Assembly (NCBI RefSeq): GCF_007859295.1
Contig: NZ_VOHB01000002.1
Location: forward strand, 372,001 to 436,000
Direction of reading: 5' to 3'
Length of the DNA stretch: 64,000 nt
DNA from: Planococcus sp. CPCC 101016
Lineage (GTDB): Bacteria > Bacillota > Bacilli > Bacillales_A > Planococcaceae
Shown here: one piece after another, positions 8,989-17,529 of the stretch
Layout: each line of letters opens with the position of its first letter
How positions within the stretch are numbered: position 1 is the first letter of the stretch
The notes under the pieces: generated by a model
Database searches by the model: none
What the model saw: only the letters and a program-made list of their open reading frames with translations
What the model was told of the DNA's origin: nothing
Program-made: the position numbers and the translations under genes

Positions 8989-9732
8989 TTGGAAAAGCCT
9001 GAAATGATTCAGCTTATCGAGAGTCATCGTTCTATAAGGAAGTTTCAAGATAAACCCATTGAAGAGGGGATTTTGGAAACAATTCTATTGGCTTCACGCT
9101 GGGCGCCCACCTCTCATAACATGCAAGCTTACAGCATTATCACCATAAAAAATCCTGAATCTAAAGATAAATTGAGTGTATGGTGCGGCAAACAACGGTA
9201 TGTGAAAGAATGCCCAGTATTCCTGGTTATTTGCGCAGATTTTTATAGGCTCCATATTGCTTCAGAAATGCATTCAGAAAAAGCAGCTCTCGATGAAATA
9301 GAGAATGTCATAGTAGGAGCAGTTGATGCAGCCTTGGTCGCAGAAAATATTCTATTAGCTTCAAGAGCATGTGGGCTTGGCGGAGTAATGATCGGTGGAA
9401 TAAGAAATAACCCAGAAGCAGTTTCGGATTTACTGAATCTGCCGAAATACGTATTTCCTGTCATGGGAATGTGTCTGGGTTATCCGGATCAAAATCCGTG
9501 GCAAAAGCCGAGAATGCCGGTAAAAGCAGTTTTTCATGAGGAAAAATATCAAACTAACCTTATTCCCAAGGCCTTACATGAATATGATGCTATTATTTCT
9601 GAGTACTATTCACTGCGAACTAATGGGATTCGGACAAGTGGTTGGACAGAACAACTTTCTTCTTATATTTCTACACCTAGAAGAAAAGAACTTAGTGATT
9701 TTCTTAGGAAAAAAGGCTTTGATTTAAAGTGA
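8989..9732 (+). CDS. Nitroreductase family protein (NfsA/NfrA-like)
   Basis: FMN-dependent oxidoreductase of 247 residues. The N-terminal HRSIRKFQDKPI segment and RWAPTSHNMQAYSI are the flavin-binding hallmarks of the NfsA/Frp branch, and CGLGGVMIGGIRNNPEAVSDL, then GMCLGYPDQNP are the typical later motifs. The start is TTG with AAGGAGG 10 bases upstream. It is cotranscribed with the TRAP genes. Its role in the pathway is unclear: it might supply a reductive step on the imported ring, recycle flavin, or remove a nitro or halogen group from a substituted substrate. Confidence 0.85.
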   Translation: MEKPEMIQLIESHRSIRKFQDKPIEEGILETILLASRWAPTSHNMQAYSIITIKNPESKDKLSVWCGKQRYVKECPVFLVICADFYRLHIASEMHSEKAALDEIENVIVGAVDAALVAENILLASRACGLGGVMIGGIRNNPEAVSDLLNLPKYVFPVMGMCLGYPDQNPWQKPRMPVKAVFHEEKYQTNLIPKALHEYDAIISEYYSLRTNGIRTSGWTEQLSSYISTPRRKELSDFLRKKGFDLK

Positions 9733-9747
9733 AGGCGGTGCTGAAAA

Positions 9748-11046
9748 GTGGGAGAAGAGGTTTCGTTTACAGCGACAGGTGACAGCTTTATTACCAGAAG
9801 ATTGCCGGTAGAGCCATCTTTGGAATTTGAAAAGGTGTCAAAAATTATTCTTGAAAGTGACTTTCGGTTTACCAATTTTGAAATGACGACACCAGAAGAG
9901 GATGGCATCCCTTCGGCAGTATCTGGAGGAACGTGGGCAAGAGCAAAACCAGAAGTAGTAAAAGATTTAAAGAAATATGGCTTTAATTGTGTAGCTTGGG
10001 CTAACAATCATACTTTGGATTATTTATACACAGGGTTGTCCAAAACAAAAAAGCAATTGGAAAGCGCCGACTTTATTCATGCAGGAGCAGGAGAGAACTT
10101 AGCGGAGGCTAGTTCACCTAAATACATTGAGACTAAAGCCGGAAGGATAGCGCTGATTGCAGCAACTTCGACGTTTCATGAGACATGGATTGCTGGTGAA
10201 CAAAGAAAAGACTTGCCTGGACGCCCTGGTGTAAATGGCTTGAGACATATTAGCCAATTTAAGGTTAATGAAAATGATTTATTAGTTTTAAAAGAAGTTG
10301 CAAAAAAAGTCGGAATTAATGCCAGTCGAAATCTGGACATATTAGAAGGTTTTCTACCTAAAGATAAAGATGGAGAAGTAGTTTTTGGCCATTATAGATT
10401 CGTAGAAAGTTCTCACTCTGAATTAAAAAGAATTTTAAATAAAATAGATATGGATAGAATCATTAATACTATTCACGAGGCAAAGAGGCAAGCAGATTAC
10501 GTTATAGTGAGTCTGCATTCCCATGAAATGCAAGGTGAAGACAAGCAGCTCCCTGCCGATTTTATAGAAGAAGCTTCTCGAATTTTCATAGACGAGGGTG
10601 CTCACGCCGTATTAGGGCATGGACCACATATCGTTAGAGGAATAGAAATTTATAAGAAGAGACCCATTTTCTACAGTTTAGGAAACTTTATATTTCAAAA
10701 TGATACGGTAGAAGTTCTCCCGTCTGACTTTTATGAGAAATATAACTTGTCTAAAGACAGCAATGTCGCTGATGGGATGGATATGAGAAGTAAAAATAAT
10801 ACCATTGGATTAAGTGTAAATCCACTTGTGTGGGAGTCTATCATTCCTTGTTGGAAAATGAAAGATGGAGAGCTAACGGAGTTGATCCTGCATCCCATTG
10901 ATCTAGGCTACCAAAAAAAACGCTATCAAAAAGGATGGCCGGTATTATCAAGTGAGGGAAAAGGATTAAGAAATATTCAAGACTTATCAAAAGTCTATGG
11001 AACATCAATAGATATAAAAAACGGTATTGGCGTGGTGAAAATATAG
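9748..11046 (+). CDS. CapA family protein (metallophosphatase-like fold)
   Basis: A 432-residue protein starting at GTG. CapA/PgsA motifs are visible: FTATGDSFITRRLP, NFEMTTP, WANNHTLDY (metal-binding NNH), DYVIVSLHSHE and GAHAVLGHGPHIVRGIEIYK with SLGNFIFQ. It lacks the N-terminal membrane anchor seen in capsule-type CapA, so it is probably cytoplasmic. Its place in the operon, between a nitroreductase and a ureido-acid hydrolase, suggests an enzymatic role on small molecules or amides rather than capsule synthesis. Gene ends are well defined: the upstream stop is 15 bases away, followed by a 176-base gap downstream. Confidence 0.82.
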   Translation: MGEEVSFTATGDSFITRRLPVEPSLEFEKVSKIILESDFRFTNFEMTTPEEDGIPSAVSGGTWARAKPEVVKDLKKYGFNCVAWANNHTLDYLYTGLSKTKKQLESADFIHAGAGENLAEASSPKYIETKAGRIALIAATSTFHETWIAGEQRKDLPGRPGVNGLRHISQFKVNENDLLVLKEVAKKVGINASRNLDILEGFLPKDKDGEVVFGHYRFVESSHSELKRILNKIDMDRIINTIHEAKRQADYVIVSLHSHEMQGEDKQLPADFIEEASRIFIDEGAHAVLGHGPHIVRGIEIYKKRPIFYSLGNFIFQNDTVEVLPSDFYEKYNLSKDSNVADGMDMRSKNNTIGLSVNPLVWESIIPCWKMKDGELTELILHPIDLGYQKKRYQKGWPVLSSEGKGLRNIQDLSKVYGTSIDIKNGIGVVKI

Positions 11047-11222
11047 TTTTCACAAAAAAATTGGGTATCGTAGCCAGATTTTAAATTTCTTTGTAATGAA
11101 TTTTATAGTGTACAAAAACAATAAAAAAGATTTGAATATTCTGTTCTTTTGGCCAACGGAATGCAGTGTTTCTCTATTATATAATAGTAGTAGAAGGTAA
11201 TAGGGAAAGTGGGGTTATAAAA

Positions 11223-12467
11223 TTGAACAAAAACCGCATAGAAAAAACCCTGAATGAGATAAACAAATTTGGCGGTTCAGGGGTAGGAATAAATCGTCTC
11301 GCTTATACAGAAGAAGAGCAACAGGCAAAAAGTTATTTTGTTGAACTCTGTAAAAAAGAAGGCATGAAGGTCAAATGTGATAGTGCGGGAAATATTATTG
11401 CAAGAAGAGAAGGTGCTAATCCATCTCTTCCTGTCATAGCTTTTGGGTCTCATCTGGATACGGTATATGAAGGTGGAAAATATGATGGAGCAGTTGGTGT
11501 AGTCATAGCCTTAGAGATTATAAGAAGTTTAAACGAGGAAGAATTGACTACTGAACATCCTTTGGAAATTATTTCTTTTGCAGGTGAAGAGTCAGCACGC
11601 TTTGGCTATTCTACAATTGGAAGCAAAGCGATGGCTGGAATTGTAAGTAAAGAGTGTGAAGAGTTGAAAGACAATAATAACATCTTTTTAAAAGATGAAT
11701 TATCTAAATATTCGTTTAATTTAGCGGGAGCTAAAAGAAAAAAAGAGGAGTTTAAAGCGTTTTTTGAAATTCATATTGAACAAGGGCCGATCCTCGAAAA
11801 TGAAAATAAAAGTATTGCGGTCGTGACAGGAATTGCAGGTCCTACTCGCTATAAGTTGAAAATAGAAGGGCAAGCTTCTCATTCTGGAACTACACCGATG
11901 AGGTATCGGAAAGACGCATTTTTAGGCGCTGCAGAGATTGCCTTGGAATTGGAAACTGCAGCTAAGAAGGAAGAAGAGCATGGTACTGTAGCAACAACGG
12001 GAGTTTGTGAAGTGAAGCCTGGAGCAATGAATGTAGTTCCTGGATCAGTAGAGATGAAAATTGATATACGCGGAATTTCCAGTGAATCAAAGAATAGAGT
12101 GATCAATCAGTTACACGCTGCAATAGAAAACGTAGAAAATAGTAGGAATCTAAAGACAACAATTGAAAAGATAGCAGACGAAAATCCTATTCTACTTAAC
12201 GACGAAGTGATTGAAAGCTTAAAGGATACGGCTGAAAACCTCGGCTATCCACCTCTTCTTCTTCCGAGTGGGGCGGGTCATGACGCCATGAATATGGCGA
12301 AACTTTGCCCAACGGGTTTGCTCTTTATCCCATCCAAAGCTGGCCTCAGCCATCACCCTCAAGAATATACCTCTTTGGAAGAAATAATAATCGGTGCAAA
12401 AATCTTAAAAGAAGAAGTAGTAAAATGGGCGAAAATAGTCGAAAAAGCTGGGAGGGAACAGTCATGA
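11223..12467 (+). CDS. M20 family Zn-dependent N-carbamoyl-amino-acid hydrolase (ureidosuccinase candidate)
   Basis: Amidohydrolase of 414 residues in the branch of N-carbamoyl-L-amino acid hydrolases and allantoate amidohydrolase. Metal ligands are visible in GSHLDTVYEGGKYDGAVG, GEESARFG, EIHIEQGPILE and the terminal LSHHPQEYT. The dimerisation/lid text GQASHSGTTPM is typical. I chose TTG 11223 because the family begins at MNKNRIEKTL; the site is only moderately good. In this context the likely reaction is N-carbamoyl-L-aspartate to L-aspartate, CO2 and ammonia. Its stop overlaps the ATG of the next gene by 4 bases, implying translational coupling. A TATAAT-like element at 11180-11185 in the preceding gap could be an internal promoter. 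Confidence 0.85.
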   Translation: MNKNRIEKTLNEINKFGGSGVGINRLAYTEEEQQAKSYFVELCKKEGMKVKCDSAGNIIARREGANPSLPVIAFGSHLDTVYEGGKYDGAVGVVIALEIIRSLNEEELTTEHPLEIISFAGEESARFGYSTIGSKAMAGIVSKECEELKDNNNIFLKDELSKYSFNLAGAKRKKEEFKAFFEIHIEQGPILENENKSIAVVTGIAGPTRYKLKIEGQASHSGTTPMRYRKDAFLGAAEIALELETAAKKEEEHGTVATTGVCEVKPGAMNVVPGSVEMKIDIRGISSESKNRVINQLHAAIENVENSRNLKTTIEKIADENPILLNDEVIESLKDTAENLGYPPLLLPSGAGHDAMNMAKLCPTGLLFIPSKAGLSHHPQEYTSLEEIIIGAKILKEEVVKWAKIVEKAGREQS

Positions 12468-13249
12468 AAACTTACCAGTTAGAGATTCTATCGAATATCC
12501 AAGTAAGTGAAAGATATTGGCATATGACGCTGAATTCAGAGAATATTGAAGAACCAATTGTGCCTGGCCAATTTTTCAATATTAAATGTGGGGAAGACGA
12601 ACTTCCTTTTTTGAGACGTCCATTCAGTATTTATCGCATCAATCAGGAAGAGAAAACAATTGAGTTTTTATATTTAGTAAAAGGAGCAGGAACTGTAAAT
12701 TTAACAAAGTTTAAAGCCGACGATCAATTAGATGTTCTGGGTCCTCTTGGAATAGGGTTCAGATTGGAAGAGGACTGGGATTCAATTTTATTGCTGGCAA
12801 GAGGCGTAGGGATAGCTACTTTGGCTGCACTTGCTCAGGAAGCTGCTGCGAAAAACGTGAAGTGTGTAGCGATACTGAGTGCAAGAAGCAACAATGACTT
12901 ATTGGCAGCGGAAACTTTGCAGGGATTTGGGGCTACAGTAATAAAGGTTACCGAAGAAGAAGGCACGAGTGGTGTTGAAAATGTCCAACGTTTAGTCGAA
13001 GAATTGATAGTCGAGCACGGGGTTAAAGCAGCGTTCACATGCGGATCGATGAGATTATCAAGACTGTTGCAGAAAATTACTTTTAAAGAAAACATACCTG
13101 CACAAATTGCTTTGGAAGAACATATGGGTTGTGCTATGGGAGTCTGTTATGCCTGCGTTTGCAATATTCGGGAATCCCATGGAATAAAATCGGTCCGCGT
13201 ATGTATCGAAGGACCGGTTTTTGATTTAGAAAAGGTGGTTTTAACATGA
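12464..13249 (+). CDS. Dihydroorotate dehydrogenase electron transfer subunit (PyrK-like)
   Basis: A 261-residue FAD and 2Fe-2S protein. The flavin-binding PGQFFNIKCG and LRRPFSIYRIN segments, the nucleotide region GPLGIGF, and the C-terminal cluster EEHMGCAMGVCYACVCNI with VCIEGPVF match PyrK of class 1B dihydroorotate dehydrogenases. GGAGGGAAC precedes the ATG. It overlaps both neighbours by 4 bases, so it should be made in stoichiometry with the PyrD-like subunit. It lets the complex use NAD(H), which permits reduction of orotate as in the classic degradation route of Clostridium oroticum. Confidence 0.88.
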   Translation: MKTYQLEILSNIQVSERYWHMTLNSENIEEPIVPGQFFNIKCGEDELPFLRRPFSIYRINQEEKTIEFLYLVKGAGTVNLTKFKADDQLDVLGPLGIGFRLEEDWDSILLLARGVGIATLAALAQEAAAKNVKCVAILSARSNNDLLAAETLQGFGATVIKVTEEEGTSGVENVQRLVEELIVEHGVKAAFTCGSMRLSRLLQKITFKENIPAQIALEEHMGCAMGVCYACVCNIRESHGIKSVRVCIEGPVFDLEKVVLT

Positions 13250-14184
13250 TGGATAATTTGAGTCTAGATATTCAAATTGGGAGTCTGCACCTGAAAAATC
13301 CGGTGATGCCAGCTTCCGGAGCATTCGGTTTTGAGATGGAGTCCATTCTTGATTTTAATGAACTTGGTGCTTTAGTACCGAAAAGCATAACGAAATATCC
13401 GAGAGGTGGGAATGATACACCCAGAGTTTGTGAAGTTACAGGTGGAATGATCAACTCAATCGGAATACAAAGTAAAGGTCTCCCTTATTATTTGGAACAC
13501 ATTATACCACAATACCAAAAATACGATGTGCCGTTAATAGCAAGTATTTCAGCTGATTCTATTGAAGAGTTTACAGAGATGTCTGAAATTATTGGAGCTA
13601 ATCCGGCTGTGTCAGCTATAGAATTAAATATTTCCTGTCCGAATCTAGAGGGGAATGGCAAGGCGTTTGGAATGGATGGAGATCTTTCTTTTGAGCTTAT
13701 TCAAAAAGTGAAAAGTGTAACCGATCAGCCTTTAATTGCTAAACTAACTCCGAATGTAACCAGTATTCAAGAAATTGCCCTTGCATGTGAAGAAGCAGGA
13801 GCAGACGGTTTAAATGTAGCAAATACTATATTGGGTATGGCGATAGACATTCATACAAGAAAACCTAAAATCGGAAATGTTATGGGGGGAATATCGGGAC
13901 CAGCGATTAAACCGATTATAGTAAGGTTGATTCATCAAGTCCGAAACGTAACAACATTGCCCATAATTGGATGCGGGGGAATTATGAATTCAGATGATGC
14001 AATTGAAATGATTCTAGCAGGCGCAAGCTCTGTACAAATCGGTACCGCTAACTTTATAAACCCTTTAACAATGATTGAAGTTTTAGAAGGAATAAAAGAA
14101 TATATGAGAAGGTATGAAATTTCCGATATAAATAATCTGGTAGGGAAAGTGAATCTTCCTTCTTCTACAAGCACTCTATATTAA
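13246..14184 (+). CDS. Dihydroorotate dehydrogenase, class 1B catalytic subunit (PyrD-like)
   Basis: FMN barrel enzyme of 312 residues. Class 1B features are KNPVMPASGAFGFE, the catalytic cysteine in ELNISCPNLEG, and NTILGMAIDIHTRKPKIGNV, then GGISGPAIKP. The substrate loop reads INSIGIQSKG where biosynthetic enzymes usually have LNAIGLQNPG, a change beside the pyrimidine site. There is no pyrB, pyrE, pyrF or carAB nearby, and a transporter and PucR regulator are present. I therefore infer a catabolic role reducing orotate, or a related ring, to the dihydro form with NADH through the PyrK-like subunit. Confidence 0.88.
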   Translation: MMDNLSLDIQIGSLHLKNPVMPASGAFGFEMESILDFNELGALVPKSITKYPRGGNDTPRVCEVTGGMINSIGIQSKGLPYYLEHIIPQYQKYDVPLIASISADSIEEFTEMSEIIGANPAVSAIELNISCPNLEGNGKAFGMDGDLSFELIQKVKSVTDQPLIAKLTPNVTSIQEIALACEEAGADGLNVANTILGMAIDIHTRKPKIGNVMGGISGPAIKPIIVRLIHQVRNVTTLPIIGCGGIMNSDDAIEMILAGASSVQIGTANFINPLTMIEVLEGIKEYMRRYEISDINNLVGKVNLPSSTSTLY

Positions 14185-14210
14185 TTAAATGGACATGGGG
14201 GGATAAGGAA

Positions 14211-15602
14211 ATGACATGGGATCATATCATTGAGAATGGGAGTATTGTAACTCCAGAAAACACCTATACAGCCGATATATACATTAAAGATGGAAAAATT
14301 TTCTCAATTTCAAAAGAGAAATTGGAAGGAGAAGCCAAGGAAAGAACAAACGCTAATGGCCTCTATGTTCTTCCAGGATTAATCGATACTCACATTCACT
14401 CAAGAGACGGTGGGTCGACATACAAAGAAGATTTTTATCATTCTACTCAAGCTGCTGCAGCCGGAGGTATTACTACGGTATTTGAAATGCCCAATACTAA
14501 TCCTCCTGTGAGCAACGTTGAAAATTTCGACAAACAATTAAAAAACTTGGGCTCCAAAGCCCATGTAGACTTTGCAATGTGGGGTATTTGTTTAGGAGAC
14601 TTAAATTTAAATGACATCAAAGATTTAAACAAATGTGGAGTAATTGGTTTTAAATACTTTTGGGGTTATGCAGTAGATAAAAATAATTATCGACTGATCT
14701 ATGATTATAAAGAAGGAATGAAAGATGTAATTCCACCCAGCGACGATGGAGGAGTCTATCGTATGCTTGAAGAAGTAGCTAAGACCGAGAAAACATTTGC
14801 TATTCATGCAGAAAATAGCGATTTAATTAATCATTTGACTACAGAAATGAAAAAAACAGGAAAAAATGATTATGAGACCGTTTTGGCAGGAAGACCAAGT
14901 TTAGCTGAAGAGATGACCATTCAAGCAGGAATCGCCATGGCTAAAAAAACGGGAACACGACTTCATATCTTGCATGTAAGTTCTGCAGAAGGTACAGAAA
15001 CAATAAAGAAAGCTCAAGAAGAAGGTTATCCTATCACTGCTGAAACTTGTCCTCATTATCTATTTCTAACAAATGAAGATTATGAAAAAATTGGGCCTTC
15101 TATGAAAGTGTACCCTCTTGTGAAATACAAAGAAGATCAAGAGAGAATTTGGCAAGGAATTAGAGAAGGAACTTTTTCGTTCGTTTGTTCAGATCATGCT
15201 CCTCATACAGAAGAGGAGAAACAAGGAGACCTATGGACGGTGCCTGCAGGAATGTGTGGCGTAGAATCTTTAGCCCCTTTAATGTTGAATTCGGTATCAG
15301 AAGGGAAAATTTCTCTTCAGCAATTGGTGTCTCTTCTTTCCACTAATCCTGCTAAACAGTATGGAATATTCCCACAAAAAGGAGCTCTTCAAGTGGGTTC
15401 GGATGCCGATATTACAATTGTAGATATGGACAAGCAAATGGTAATAAAAAAAGAAAATCTTCACAGTAAAAGTAAAGTAACAGCATTTGATGGTTTTGAA
15501 ATAAAAGGAATCCCTGTAATGACGATTGTAAGAGGAACAATAGTGATGAAAGATGGAGAGATTATAACAGAGCCACTTGGTAAGCTGATAAAATCCAAAT
15601 AA
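14211..15602 (+). CDS. Dihydroorotase/allantoinase-type cyclic amidohydrolase
   Basis: Zinc amidohydrolase of 463 residues. Metal site residues are seen in GLIDTHIHSRDGG (HxH), the carbamylated lysine in GVIGFKYFWGY, HAEN, LHILHVSS and the aspartate in CSDHAPHT. TAETCPHYL is a hallmark of dihydroorotase and allantoinase. In this operon it most likely opens dihydroorotate to N-carbamoyl-L-aspartate, which the M20 hydrolase then cleaves. It is the last gene before a strong terminator. An allantoin or hydantoin substrate is an alternative but would not explain the PyrK/PyrD pair. Confidence 0.88.
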   Translation: MTWDHIIENGSIVTPENTYTADIYIKDGKIFSISKEKLEGEAKERTNANGLYVLPGLIDTHIHSRDGGSTYKEDFYHSTQAAAAGGITTVFEMPNTNPPVSNVENFDKQLKNLGSKAHVDFAMWGICLGDLNLNDIKDLNKCGVIGFKYFWGYAVDKNNYRLIYDYKEGMKDVIPPSDDGGVYRMLEEVAKTEKTFAIHAENSDLINHLTTEMKKTGKNDYETVLAGRPSLAEEMTIQAGIAMAKKTGTRLHILHVSSAEGTETIKKAQEEGYPITAETCPHYLFLTNEDYEKIGPSMKVYPLVKYKEDQERIWQGIREGTFSFVCSDHAPHTEEEKQGDLWTVPAGMCGVESLAPLMLNSVSEGKISLQQLVSLLSTNPAKQYGIFPQKGALQVGSDADITIVDMDKQMVIKKENLHSKSKVTAFDGFEIKGIPVMTIVRGTIVMKDGEIITEPLGKLIKSK

Positions 15603-15626
15603 ATCAGTAATTCAATCAGTATAAAA

Positions 15627-15661
15627 AAAGATGATGTCTGAAAAGCAGACATCATCTTTTT
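15627..15661. terminator. Bidirectional terminator between convergent operons
   Basis: Arms AAAGATGATGTCTG and CAGACATCATCTTT with a short A-rich loop; A-runs upstream and T-runs downstream allow use from both strands. It closes the ureide cluster and the HAD gene. Confidence 0.85.
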
Positions 15662-15666
15662 ATGCA

Positions 15667-16338
15667 TTAACGATTCACTTTCAATGAAGACACATAGTCA
15701 AGAAGGTCTTTAAGCGGCATATCCGCCATCGAATCCAGCCGGTGTTCAACATCACAAAAATCCATCGTATGGGTTACTTTGTTTGGAACAATGACGCAAC
15801 CCATGCCCGCTTGTTTGGCGGCTGTTGCGCCATGAGCGGAATCTTCAAAAACGAGGCATTCTTCCGGAGGCAAGTCCAGACATTGGGCAGTTTGGATATA
15901 CAGAGCGGGATCGGGTTTTACTTTTTCCACATCGTCCGAAGTACGGATGCAGTCAAAGTAATCGAACAGCTGAAGGTTCTTCAAATGGCTGGAGACCCAG
16001 CGGTAACTGGAGCTGGAAGCCAGCCCGATTTTCAATTCCATCTCTTTTGCAATCTGAAGGTAATCCAGTACACCGTCACGGGCTTTTTCGAGGGCCAGTG
16101 TCGAATGGAATTTCTCTTCATACTGTTCCTGAAGAAGGGCATGTTCTACAGGCTTTCCGATCTCTTCTTCCATATAATGGAATGGAGAAAACCCGCTATG
16201 CGTGCCGATTTCTTGTTGCCAGCGTGCCAACGGCAATTCGCTGCCGTGTTCGCTGAACATTTCCTGAAGAATGTGGTATTGATGGGTTTCGGTATCAAAA
16301 ATCAAACCGTCAAAATCGAATATGATTGCTTTTATCAT
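15667..16338 (-). CDS. HAD family hydrolase (beta-phosphoglucomutase-like, HAD-IA)
   Basis: Phosphatase or phosphomutase-like protein of 223 residues. HAD motif I is FDFDGLIFDTE, motif II GLASSSS, motif III the lysine in KVKPDP, and motif IV VFEDSAHG. A helical cap of the PGMB type occupies about residues 15-90. It resembles Bacillus YhcW-like phosphatases, which act on sugar or nucleotide phosphates; the substrate cannot be told. AAAGGAAG precedes the ATG. It reads convergently with the ureide cluster and shows the higher GC of the surrounding chromosome. Confidence 0.88.
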   Translation of the reverse strand: MIKAIIFDFDGLIFDTETHQYHILQEMFSEHGSELPLARWQQEIGTHSGFSPFHYMEEEIGKPVEHALLQEQYEEKFHSTLALEKARDGVLDYLQIAKEMELKIGLASSSSYRWVSSHLKNLQLFDYFDCIRTSDDVEKVKPDPALYIQTAQCLDLPPEECLVFEDSAHGATAAKQAGMGCVIVPNKVTHTMDFCDVEHRLDSMADMPLKDLLDYVSSLKVNR

Positions 16339-16454
16339 AAGGCACTTCCTTTGCTGGTTGAGTGATGATTTTCATCTATTTGGACTTAAATTAAAGGGAA
16401 TTCTCTAGAATAACTTTCACCCGACTTATAAATCACTCCTGTAAAGCATCTGGT

Positions 16455-17393
16455 TTATGTCAGCAGTTTCGTGACTTCCCGGGAAATGGCATGTGTGTTG
16501 ATAGAGGATTCCACTTGTTTATGTTTCACGCATTCCATGAATTCCGCCAATTCGTAGTACATCGTATCGAATTCATGAGCTACCGATAAATCTTCTGTCC
16601 CGCCATCTCGGTATTTAATGGTAATGTGTTTCGGGTCGCTGATCCGGTCGATTTCAATTACACCGTTTTCGCCTTGAATTTCACTTGGCATAAACGAATC
16701 CGAAATCTTGGAATACATAACGACTGCTTCCATGCCATTGTAATTCAAAATCATGCTTCCTTGTCCGTCGGCGCCTGTCGACAGCAGGTAATTGTTTTTA
16801 ATTGCCTCTTCCGGTGCTCCTGCCAAATGAACGACGGGGGCAATGCAGTAGACGCCTAAGTCCATTTTGGCGCCGTTGCCGAGTTCGGGTTTGAAGGCAT
16901 TTTCAATGATGCCGTTTTTGTAATTGTCATAGCGTGATGAATATTGATTGTAATGGAAGACAAAACGGCGGATTGGTCCGATTTTGTCTAAATTTTTCTT
17001 CAGACTTAGGAAAGACGGAGTCACCGTAGATTTCATTGCTTCCATATACGTCATTCCGTGTGTACGTGAAGCTTCAATGACTTTATCCATTTCTTCGATC
17101 GACGTAACGGCAGGCTTCTCGCACAAAACGTGAATGCCATGCTCCATAGCGAGTATGCTTTGCTGCGCATGCAAGGCATTCGGGGAGGCGATATAAACTG
17201 CCTCAATGTCTCCGCTAGTAAACATGGCTTCCATATCGGTGTAGACATTTTCAACTTCGTTTTTTTCTGCAAATGCGCGCCCAGTTTCCATCTTACGGGA
17301 ATAAATAGCTCCGATGGCGAACTCAGGATGCTGCTTCGCCGCTTTGATAAATCGATCTGTAATCCAATTCGTTCCGATAATTCCAAACTTCAT
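16455..17393 (-). CDS. Gfo/Idh/MocA family oxidoreductase
   Basis: NAD(P)-dependent oxidoreductase of 312 residues. The N-terminal Rossmann fold has GIIGTNWITDRFIKA in place of the strict GxGxxG, and the family signature CEKPAVTS follows near residue 95. The GNGAKMDLGVYCI segment carries the catalytic aspartate region. Substrates of this family are sugars, inositols or related polyols, and nothing nearby narrows this. A GGAGGAATT site precedes the ATG. It may share a transcript with the HAD gene, though 116 bases separate them. Confidence 0.85.
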   Translation of the reverse strand: MKFGIIGTNWITDRFIKAAKQHPEFAIGAIYSRKMETGRAFAEKNEVENVYTDMEAMFTSGDIEAVYIASPNALHAQQSILAMEHGIHVLCEKPAVTSIEEMDKVIEASRTHGMTYMEAMKSTVTPSFLSLKKNLDKIGPIRRFVFHYNQYSSRYDNYKNGIIENAFKPELGNGAKMDLGVYCIAPVVHLAGAPEEAIKNNYLLSTGADGQGSMILNYNGMEAVVMYSKISDSFMPSEIQGENGVIEIDRISDPKHITIKYRDGGTEDLSVAHEFDTMYYELAEFMECVKHKQVESSINTHAISREVTKLLT

Positions 17394-17493
17394 TGCAATT
17401 CCTCCTGTAGCCTACTGACTGATTATCTTATCTTCTATTCTAACCTAGATTTTTATAAAGAGAGAAGCAACTCCCATTTTCATCAATAATTAT

Positions 17494-17521
17494 AAAAGTG
17501 GCTACCTTTTGGCAGCCACTT
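17494..17521 (-). terminator. Terminator after the YuiH-type gene
   Basis: Read on the minus strand, arms AAGTGGCTGCC and GGTAGCCACTT (one mismatch) around an AAAA loop are followed by T-rich sequence. It lies directly after the stop of the molybdoenzyme gene. Confidence 0.75.
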
Positions 17522-17529
17522 CCATAGAG

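Noticed and set aside
11093-11197. A 34-codon frame between the CapA and M20 genes
   Set aside because: No ribosome binding site and no recognisable sequence; likely chance in AT-rich DNA.
12464-14184. PyrK/PyrD pair as part of the normal pyrimidine biosynthesis operon
   Set aside because: No pyrB, carAB, pyrF, pyrE or attenuator around it; instead a transporter, PucR regulator and ureido-acid hydrolase.
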